Origin: an uncultured Atopobium sp.
GTDB taxonomy: Bacteria; Actinomycetota; Coriobacteriia; Coriobacteriales; Atopobiaceae
Length of the DNA: 42,448 bases
Assembly: GCA_937990665.1 (NCBI GenBank)
Contig: CALKRF010000042.1
Coordinates: forward strand, 1 to 42,448
Direction of reading: 5' to 3'
Below are positions 8,853 through 14,459 of this stretch, one piece after another (within the stretch, counting starts at the first letter, position 1; every line of letters begins with the position of its first letter). The notes beneath the pieces are model-generated. The model made no database searches. It saw only the letters and a program-made list of their open reading frames with translations, and was not told the origin of the DNA. The position numbers were made by a program, and so were the translations under genes.

Positions 8853-9718
8853 GCACTATGACTGAGACACTGCGTACGCTCTTTGCACTCGATAAGAATA
8901 TTGAGCTCTTTGTGCAGCATCTGCCTCAGATGGTCATAATTTTTGCACTGATTTCTTTTGGTGGTTGGGTATACGAGACCATTTACTGCTCCGTTGTTGA
9001 GGGAGAATTTACCAAGCGCGGTTTTCTTTTTGGTCCTACCTGCCCTATTTATGGCATTGGCGCACTTGCAGTTTGGCTGGTACTTGGCCAGATTTCCAAT
9101 CCGTTTATTGTCTTTATTATTGGCGCAGTTTTAGCCACAGTTATTGAGTACTCGACCGGCCTCTTTTTGGAGCGTCGCTTTAAAAAGAAGTGGTGGGACT
9201 ACTCCATGTTTAAGTTCAACTTGCATGGCCGAATTTGTCCCCAGGCCAGCGCGGTGTTTGGTGCGTTTTCTGTAACATCAGTCTTTGTGCTCGTTCCAAC
9301 GATGCTTAATATTTTGATGATTTTCTCCAAGCATACTGTCTCAGTTGTGGCGTTTATTGTAGTCACCCTCTATTTTCTAGATACGGTTGCTAGCCTTCTT
9401 TGGAATGGGCCTACTACCCATCACAAAGTTGAAGCCGCAGCTCAAGATGCATCAATGAAGGTTGAAGAAGCCGCTCAGAATGCTTCGCAAAAAGTAAGCG
9501 CTGCGGCACAAAACGCATCGCAGAAAGCAAACGCAGCAGCTCAAAAGGCAAATGCGGCGGCCCAAAAAGCAAATGCAGCCGCTCAAACTGCAACCCTTCT
9601 TGCCGCTCAAAAGGCTAAAGAGGTTTCCCAGAAAGTCCAGGTAACCAAGCAAAAGTTTGACGACACTACCCAGAAAGTCAAAGATCACCTGCCAAGTTCG
9701 TTCCCCTGGGACAACTAA
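8849..9718 (+). CDS. CmpB-type (PF06541-like) membrane protein with Ala/Lys-rich repeat tail
   Basis: A 289-residue protein. The first 185 residues form a multi-pass membrane domain of the putative ABC-transporter type IV/CmpB family, with FGGWVYETIYCSVVEGEFTKRGFLFGPTCPIYG and NLHGRICPQAS as recognisable family stretches (each read in two parts). Residues 190-280 are a cytosolic, highly charged, Ala-rich tail of amphipathic 11- and 7-residue repeats, including QKANAAA three times in a row. It resembles LEA-like or apolipoprotein-like helices. The GTG start overlaps the HD gene stop; an ATG at 8858 is an alternative. The function of the family is not established. Confidence 0.85.
   Translation: MSTMTETLRTLFALDKNIELFVQHLPQMVIIFALISFGGWVYETIYCSVVEGEFTKRGFLFGPTCPIYGIGALAVWLVLGQISNPFIVFIIGAVLATVIEYSTGLFLERRFKKKWWDYSMFKFNLHGRICPQASAVFGAFSVTSVFVLVPTMLNILMIFSKHTVSVVAFIVVTLYFLDTVASLLWNGPTTHHKVEAAAQDASMKVEEAAQNASQKVSAAAQNASQKANAAAQKANAAAQKANAAAQTATLLAAQKAKEVSQKVQVTKQKFDDTTQKVKDHLPSSFPWDN
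9521..9583 (+). repeat. Three 21-bp tandem repeats inside the CmpB-type gene
   Basis: Three consecutive in-frame 21-bp units encode QKANAAA each time. Third positions differ between copies, so the repeat is kept at protein level rather than being a very recent duplication. Confidence 0.85.
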
Positions 9719-9777
9719 ACGGGCTTCTCGACATACCATAATACCTCAGCAAACGCTGATTTCGAGTTTGGATTTGT

Positions 9778-10494
9778 ATGTACACCATTGAAAGTAGAGT
9801 TAGATACAGCGAATGCGATGAGACGGGCAAGCTTTCCCTGGTAGGCGTTATGAACTACCTTCAGGATTGCTCGACGTTCCATTCAGAAGATATTGGCCGC
9901 GGCTTTAAGCAGCTGACCAGCGAGGGATACGCATGGGTCCTGGCAACTTGGCAGATTCAGGTTGACCGACTCCCTCAATTTGGCGAGAAGATCTGCGTGG
10001 GTACCTGGTCATATCAGATGAAGGGTCTTCAAGCATCAAGGTCATTTGTCATCAATGATGCAAGCGGCACAAACATCGTAAAAGCTGATTCTACCTGGTA
10101 TTTAATGGATATTAAAGAGGGTAAGGCAGCTCGCGTTCCAGAGAGTGAGAGCATTTACATTACTGGCGAACCTCGCGTAGATTTACCGCCTACACCTCGC
10201 AAAATTGCACTTGAGGGAAACGCTGTTGAGGGTCCAGCCATTCTAGTTTCTCAGCAGCACCTAGATACAAACAAGCATGTCAACAATGCTCAATACGTGC
10301 TCATGGCTGTCGACACGCTTGTGGCCCTTGGTTATTCTCACAAGCTGCGCCGCATTGTGGTTCAGTACAGAAGCCAGGCGCACTTAGGCGATACCATTAC
10401 TCCCCAGGTATACACCGATGAGACGGGTTTCTCGGTAGTGCTCAAAGATGCCGAAAATTCCACCATCTTTGCAACAGTCAGACTGGAGGGATAA
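9778..10494 (+). CDS. Acyl-ACP thioesterase (FatA/FatB-like)
   Basis: A 238-residue double hot-dog thioesterase of the acyl-ACP thioesterase family (PF01643-like), releasing fatty acids from acyl carrier protein in the cytosol. The N-terminal hot dog begins YTIESRVRYSECDETGKLSL with the helix VMNYLQDCSTFHSE. WVLATWQIQVDRLP and DSTWYLMD are typical of the family. The catalytic stretch in the C-terminal half is DTNKHVNNAQYV, with the conserved Asp, Asn and His. Length is normal for bacterial members. The ribosome binding site is weak (GTTTGGATT just upstream). It is followed 1 base later by the NUDIX gene. Confidence 0.93.
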   Translation: MYTIESRVRYSECDETGKLSLVGVMNYLQDCSTFHSEDIGRGFKQLTSEGYAWVLATWQIQVDRLPQFGEKICVGTWSYQMKGLQASRSFVINDASGTNIVKADSTWYLMDIKEGKAARVPESESIYITGEPRVDLPPTPRKIALEGNAVEGPAILVSQQHLDTNKHVNNAQYVLMAVDTLVALGYSHKLRRIVVQYRSQAHLGDTITPQVYTDETGFSVVLKDAENSTIFATVRLEG

Positions 10495-10495
10495 C

Positions 10496-10927
10496 ATGTC
10501 CGAGGCCAAGACAGTCAATGTAGCTGCGGCAATCTTCTATAAGGACAACAAAATCCTTGCCGCTTGTAGAGCTGACGCGGATAACGCTGGCTTCTGGGAG
10601 TTTCCTGGTGGAAAAGTTGAGGCCGGAGAGACCTCTGAGCAGGCACTACGCCGAGAAATTCAGGAAGAGCTGCACTGTAGCGTGCAGGCGGCGTTCTTCT
10701 ATGACACAGTAACTTACTCCTACCCTACCTTTGATCTGCACATGGATTGTTTTGTCTGCACCCTCGGCGAGTCTGAAGAGCCTGTTGCAGATCCGCAGGT
10801 TCACTCAGAGCTTCGTTGGCTTGCTCAAAACGAGTTGCTTGACGTGCAGTGGCTTCCAGCGGACATTGAACTTATCAAGCAGCTTGGCACGTTCTGGAAC
10901 GATGTCTTTGCGTCGCAGCACCTGTAG
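10496..10927 (+). CDS. NUDIX hydrolase, MutT-like
   Basis: A 143-residue NUDIX protein, probably an (oxidised) deoxynucleoside triphosphate pyrophosphohydrolase of the MutT type. It starts MSEAKTVNVAAAIFYKDNKILAACR, and the Nudix box GGKVEAGETSEQALRREIQEEL is complete through the EE metal ligands. The Gly that usually follows is His here (LHCSV). ELRWLAQNELLDVQWLPAD matches the MutT C-terminal half. The frame extends upstream into the thioesterase gene, but GGAGGG at 10485-10490 marks the ATG at 10496. CTP- or 8-oxo-dGTP-specific activity cannot be decided. Confidence 0.92.
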   Translation: MSEAKTVNVAAAIFYKDNKILAACRADADNAGFWEFPGGKVEAGETSEQALRREIQEELHCSVQAAFFYDTVTYSYPTFDLHMDCFVCTLGESEEPVADPQVHSELRWLAQNELLDVQWLPADIELIKQLGTFWNDVFASQHL

Positions 10928-10995
10928 AGACTGCGGGGCGCGCGAGCCGCGGGTGCAAGCGCTGCGGGTGCAGGCGAGCTGCAAGCGTGGACAAA
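10928..10995. other. GC-rich intergenic island with direct repeat
   Basis: Directly after the NUDIX stop codon the base composition jumps to very GC-rich. A 13-base direct repeat (10949-10961 and 10964-10976, one mismatch, 15-base period) of GCGGGTGCA-type sequence is present. No credible gene is found in the 186-base gap. The word CGCGGGTGC recurs in the island after adhE. Confidence 0.6.
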
Positions 10996-11113
10996 TCGTC
11001 GTGTGCAGAATACTTTGCAGAGAATGTGGAGTGACTAAAAGAGGGGTTTCTCGCCATGAAATCCTTGGGCGACGACGGGTATCATCAAAGTGTAAGCGTT
11101 TGATTGAGGATTG

Positions 11114-11362
11114 ATGGCAAAGAAAGACGACAACCAAGATACCAGGCACAACAGGCATGAATTTGGCGGAGAGGGCCCTGACTTCGACCCAAACGATCCG
11201 TCGCAGATGCCTGATGGCTCTCCTTTTCCTGCGGGCTTGCTATTTTTTATAGTTATTATGCTGCTCTCGGGACTGGGACGTTCTTGTGTTTCGAGCAATC
11301 AGACTTCCTCAAGCCCGCTTTTTGTGGACCCCTACAGCGCTTATACTGACAGCAACTGGTAA
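11114..11362 (+). CDS. Small hypothetical single-pass membrane protein
   Basis: I do not recognise this gene. It encodes 82 residues with a very polar N-terminus rich in Asp, Asn, Pro and Gly (about 1-40), one hydrophobic segment AGLLFFIVIMLLSGLG (about 40-56) and a Ser/Asp-rich tail after RSCVSSNQ. GAGG lies 5 bases before the ATG at 11114; a TTG one codon earlier is less likely. It fits between the NUDIX gene and thyA on the same strand. Composition looks coding, but no domain can be named. Confidence 0.6.
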   Translation: MAKKDDNQDTRHNRHEFGGEGPDFDPNDPSQMPDGSPFPAGLLFFIVIMLLSGLGRSCVSSNQTSSSPLFVDPYSAYTDSNW

Positions 11363-11440
11363 TGTACTTGGAAAAGACTTGCAATACGTACAACTAGCAG
11401 GTGTTTATTCCATTTTGAACGGTATTTTGAAGGATTGAAT

Positions 11441-12289
11441 ATGAGCAAAGCAGATCGCATTTTTATTGATATGTGCTCCGACATTATTGAAAACGGCACC
11501 ACCACCGAGGGCGAGAAGGTTCGTCCTACCTGGGAAGATGGCACTTCCGCATACACGATCAAAAAGTTTGGCGTCTGCAATCGCTACGATTTGCGTGAGG
11601 AATTTCCTGCGCTGACGCTTCGCCGTACCGCTCTCAAGAGCGCCATGGACGAGATTCTGTGGATTTATCAGAAGAAGTCCAACAACGTTAACGACCTCAA
11701 CTCTCATATCTGGGATTCATGGGCTGATGAGTCCGGTTCCATTGGCAAAGCTTACGGTTATCAGGTTGGACAGGTTTCTCACTACGCTGACGGCGATTAT
11801 GACCAGATGGATCGCGTGCTTAAGGATCTTAAAGAGAACCCATTCAGCCGTCGTATTATGACCAATCTGTACACCTTTGCCGACCTCTCCGAGATGAACC
11901 TTTACCCTTGCGCATTCAACGCAATTTATAACGTTACTCAGGAGCCAGGCAAAGACAAGCCAACGCTTAACCTGCTGCTTGTTCAGCGTAGCCAGGACAT
12001 TCTTGCTGCTAACAACTGGAATGTTTGCCAGTACGCAATTCTGTTGATGATGGTTGCGCAGGTAAGCGGCATGGAGGCCGGCGAGCTGGTTCACATGATT
12101 GCCGACGCTCACATTTACGATCGTCACGTGGATATTGTTAAAGAATTGATTTCTCGCCCAACCTTTGACGCACCAAAGGTGAGCCTGAACCCTAACGTCA
12201 CCAACTTTTACGACTTCACTACTGACGACCTCATTGTCGAAGATTATCAGCACGGTCCGCAGGTCAAGAACATTCCGATTGCCGTTTAA
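11441..12289 (+). CDS. thyA: Thymidylate synthase
   Basis: Makes dTMP from dUMP using methylene-tetrahydrofolate and produces dihydrofolate, which the next gene's enzyme reduces. The 282 residues belong to the divergent ThyA branch common in clostridia. Visible parts are GTTTEGEKVRPTWEDGTSAYTIKKFG and WAWADE-like LNSHIWDSWADESGSIGKAYGYQ (read in pieces), NPFSRRIMTN, the nucleophile Cys in LYPCAFNA, QRSQDILAANNWN and IADAHIYDRHV. The residue after the catalytic Cys is Ala instead of the classical His. AAGGA precedes the ATG at 11441; the frame is open to a TTG two codons earlier. folA follows after 52 bases. Confidence 0.95.
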   Translation: MSKADRIFIDMCSDIIENGTTTEGEKVRPTWEDGTSAYTIKKFGVCNRYDLREEFPALTLRRTALKSAMDEILWIYQKKSNNVNDLNSHIWDSWADESGSIGKAYGYQVGQVSHYADGDYDQMDRVLKDLKENPFSRRIMTNLYTFADLSEMNLYPCAFNAIYNVTQEPGKDKPTLNLLLVQRSQDILAANNWNVCQYAILLMMVAQVSGMEAGELVHMIADAHIYDRHVDIVKELISRPTFDAPKVSLNPNVTNFYDFTTDDLIVEDYQHGPQVKNIPIAV

Positions 12290-12341
12290 ACGCGGCTTAG
12301 GGTGTAATTTCACGTAAGACGATACTTGCCAGGAGAACCAC

Positions 12342-12830
12342 ATGAACGCAATTGTTTCTGTAACACGCGATTGGGGCATCGGATGCGACGGAGACCTTCT
12401 CATCCCCAACAAGGCCGACATGAAGTACTTTGTTGAGCATACGCGCGGCTGCACAGTTGTCATGGGCAGAAAGACGCTGGAGAGCTTCCCTGGCGGACCG
12501 CTTAAAGGTCGCCGCAACATCGTCATCTCTAGAAACGCCGATTACCAGGTCGAAGGCATAGAGGTTGTGTCGTCAGCTGAGGAAGCGCTTCGTTTAGTTA
12601 AGGATGAAGCTCCCGAGAAGGTCTGGCTTCTTGGTGGAGCTTCGATTTACCGCGCCCTTCTCGACAAGTGCTCTTACGCGTACGTCACGAAGCACGACAC
12701 CGTGGTTGACGCGGATACGTACTTCCCCAACCTGGACGAAGACCCTGCATGGGAGGTTTGTAACGAGGAAGACGGCGGTGTGACTCCGGAAGGCGTCGCT
12801 TTCAAGTTTGTTACCTACAAGCACGTCTAG
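12342..12830 (+). CDS. folA: Dihydrofolate reductase
   Basis: NADPH-dependent reduction of dihydrofolate to tetrahydrofolate, closing the cycle opened by ThyA. It has 162 residues, normal length. Signatures are AIVSVTRDWGIGCDGDLLIP, the substrate-binding acidic region ADMKYFVEHTRG, VVMGRKTLESFPGGPLKGR and VWLLGGASIYRALLDKC. AGGAGA lies 6 bases before the ATG. It is transcribed with thyA, and a terminator follows about 80 bases after the stop. Confidence 0.97.
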   Translation: MNAIVSVTRDWGIGCDGDLLIPNKADMKYFVEHTRGCTVVMGRKTLESFPGGPLKGRRNIVISRNADYQVEGIEVVSSAEEALRLVKDEAPEKVWLLGGASIYRALLDKCSYAYVTKHDTVVDADTYFPNLDEDPAWEVCNEEDGGVTPEGVAFKFVTYKHV

Positions 12831-12909
12831 CTAGTGTATTGATTAGTCATATAAGTTTTGTGTTGATTGATCAGACTGTTTCATTTGAACTTTAATTTGC
12901 TTTGTTATC

Positions 12910-12943
12910 AAGTCCTCTTTTACCTGCGGGAATGAGAGGACTT
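12910..12943 (+). terminator. Terminator of the thyA-folA unit
   Basis: A perfect 9-bp stem (12910-12918 with 12935-12943) has a 16-base loop. It is followed by a T-rich stretch ATCTTGTTTT on the plus strand. Confidence 0.7.
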
Positions 12944-12973
12944 ATCTTGTTTTGGCAGAACAGAAACGGAAGT

Positions 12974-13018
12974 CTGTCAAACTGCTGTCAAACTACTGAA
13001 AAATCCTGCTGTTATATT
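12974..13018 (+). promoter_or_regulatory. Promoter region of the orphan gene with an 11-bp-spaced direct repeat
   Basis: CTGTCAAACT occurs at 12974-12983 and again at 12985-12994, an 11-base period that puts both copies on the same DNA face. About 18 bases further is an extended -10, TGTTATATT (-10 hexamer 13013-13018), with no good -35. This arrangement suggests a regulator-dependent promoter. Confidence 0.5.
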
Positions 13019-13043
13019 CGTTTCTCATTTTAAGGAGGAACGA

Positions 13044-14087
13044 ATGGATATTGTTTTCTCGCATGAAACTGCACTACAAATCTGCGCGCAACTTAAGACG
13101 CGCGGAAATGAAGATGTTTTGTTGCAACGGACAACAAGGGATTTGCGCGCGACGTATTCGGCGTGTTCAACCGAGATATACGATGAAAAGCTTTGTTTTC
13201 TGAGGAAAACATATGGTATTGTCTTAGGGCAAACTACCCATGAGCTATTAAGAAACAATTCAAGAACAAGATTTTGCGATGAGCGAGTATCTCACCAGTT
13301 CAAATGTCTTTTGCCGGCAGGCTCCCTTATTGATCTGGGGCAGAATGTCTATTGTGTTGCGCCTCCCCTAGCTGTTTGCTTGCTCTCTAGGAATAAAAGT
13401 CCTCTTCATCAGATTGTGCTTGCGAATTTAATGATGGCTAGTTATGGTCATCTCCCAAACGGTGACCTCTGCGAATTTAATACGCCGTTGGTAAGTGCGG
13501 AAGAGCTTGCCTCTCTATTAAATGCGCTTGAATCTTATTCTCCTGGATTGCATGTCACACAAAAAAATATGCGCTTTTTCTTTTCTGATGCAGCCTCTCC
13601 CATGGAAGTAAAGATGGCAATTAGATCTGCTCTCCCATATTGTGAAGGTGGTTTCAATCAAATGCCGATTGCGTTGAATAAATCGTATGTAATAAAAGAC
13701 CAGATAAACCCGGAGTTACAAGCTAAGGAAAGAAGATTGGATTTACTTTTTGGCAAGATGTCTAAGTCAAATTTGTCTGGATTAAATTTAGTGGCTATCG
13801 AATATAACGGTGCGTATCATGATGACTTCTACCAGCAAAGAAAAGATAATCAAAGAACTAATGAACTGAACTCGGTGAGTATTAAAGAGTACTTTGTAAA
13901 TGCGGATATCTACAGGAATCAGCTAGCAATGCAAAATATGTTCCTGAGCATTAAAAAAGACTTGGGAGACAGCAATCTGTACCGGATCAAGCGGACGCTG
14001 CGCCAGTATTCTCATGAGCAATTCATTCTGATGAATAAACTTGATTCAATATACAGATTTATGAATGAACTAATATATAAAGTTTAA
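13044..14087 (+). CDS. Orphan coriobacterial-type protein with DUF559/PD-(D/E)XK-like C-terminus
   Basis: A 347-residue protein of unknown function. N-terminal SHETAL and the middle VAPPLAVCLLSR are reminiscent of a paralogous family I associate with Coriobacteriia. ASPME at 184-188 and GGFNQMPIALN are further family-like stretches. The C-terminus reads like a DUF559/Vsr-type nuclease fold: RLDLLF (about 231-236), AIEYNGAYHDD (251-261), then D268-x-x-R271-x-x-x-L. Putative metal residues are D233 and E253; the usual Lys of the ExK motif is Asn here. AAGGAGGA lies 6 bases before the ATG. The gene is more AT-rich than its neighbours and stands alone between terminators, suggesting an accessory gene. 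Nuclease activity is inference only. Confidence 0.8.
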   Translation: MDIVFSHETALQICAQLKTRGNEDVLLQRTTRDLRATYSACSTEIYDEKLCFLRKTYGIVLGQTTHELLRNNSRTRFCDERVSHQFKCLLPAGSLIDLGQNVYCVAPPLAVCLLSRNKSPLHQIVLANLMMASYGHLPNGDLCEFNTPLVSAEELASLLNALESYSPGLHVTQKNMRFFFSDAASPMEVKMAIRSALPYCEGGFNQMPIALNKSYVIKDQINPELQAKERRLDLLFGKMSKSNLSGLNLVAIEYNGAYHDDFYQQRKDNQRTNELNSVSIKEYFVNADIYRNQLAMQNMFLSIKKDLGDSNLYRIKRTLRQYSHEQFILMNKLDSIYRFMNELIYKV

Positions 14088-14318
14088 CTATCCCTAAAAT
14101 GCCCTATGTGACAACACAGCAAAGTCAGATAATCTGCAAAATTCGATGTTAATAGCACATCAAATGAAGATATTCTGCACTAAACACGCATTTTTGGAGC
14201 AATGTATAGCCTTTTTTGACAGATTATGTGACATAGATGTGTTTTGTGAATCTGGAAACATGGATTCATTTAAATTTGCCCATCAAGCAGTTAGACGAAA
14301 AGTTTAGAAAGCTAACAA
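14088..14318. other. AT-rich gap after the orphan gene
   Basis: About 230 bases without a supportable gene. TATGTGACA occurs twice (near 14104 and 14225), the second copy within the palindrome TATGTGACATA. No terminator with a T run is evident for the upstream plus-strand gene in this gap; it may use the hairpin at 14319. Confidence 0.4.
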
Positions 14319-14355
14319 AAGAGCCGGTTACCTGGTGTTTAGGTAACCGGCTCTT
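14319..14355 (-). terminator. Strong terminator of adhE, possibly bidirectional
   Basis: A perfect 14-bp stem (14319-14332 with 14342-14355) has a 9-base loop. On the minus strand it runs into TTTTGTTAG. It lies about 105 bases past the adhE stop codon and may also stop transcripts coming from the orphan gene on the plus strand. Confidence 0.85.
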
Positions 14356-14364
14356 GCTTTGTGC

Positions 14365-14459
14365 TTTACGCGCTCCGCAGTGGACGCTCGCGGCGGACGC
14401 GCTTCGCGGTGGGTGCTCCGAGGCGGACGTGCTAGCGACGCGGCGCGCGGGTGCGAGGA
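14365..14459. other. GC-rich island between adhE stop and its terminator
   Basis: About 95 bases of very high GC in a mid-GC window. GGCGGACG(C/T)GCT is repeated with a 30-base period (14392-14404 and 14422-14434). It would form a structured 3' UTR on the adhE mRNA. It shares CGCGGGTGC with the island after the NUDIX gene. Confidence 0.6.

Noticed and set aside
14104..14235. TATGTGACA repeats as CRP/FNR or Rex sites
   Set aside because: The flanking halves do not fit those consensus sites, and no promoter lies beside them.
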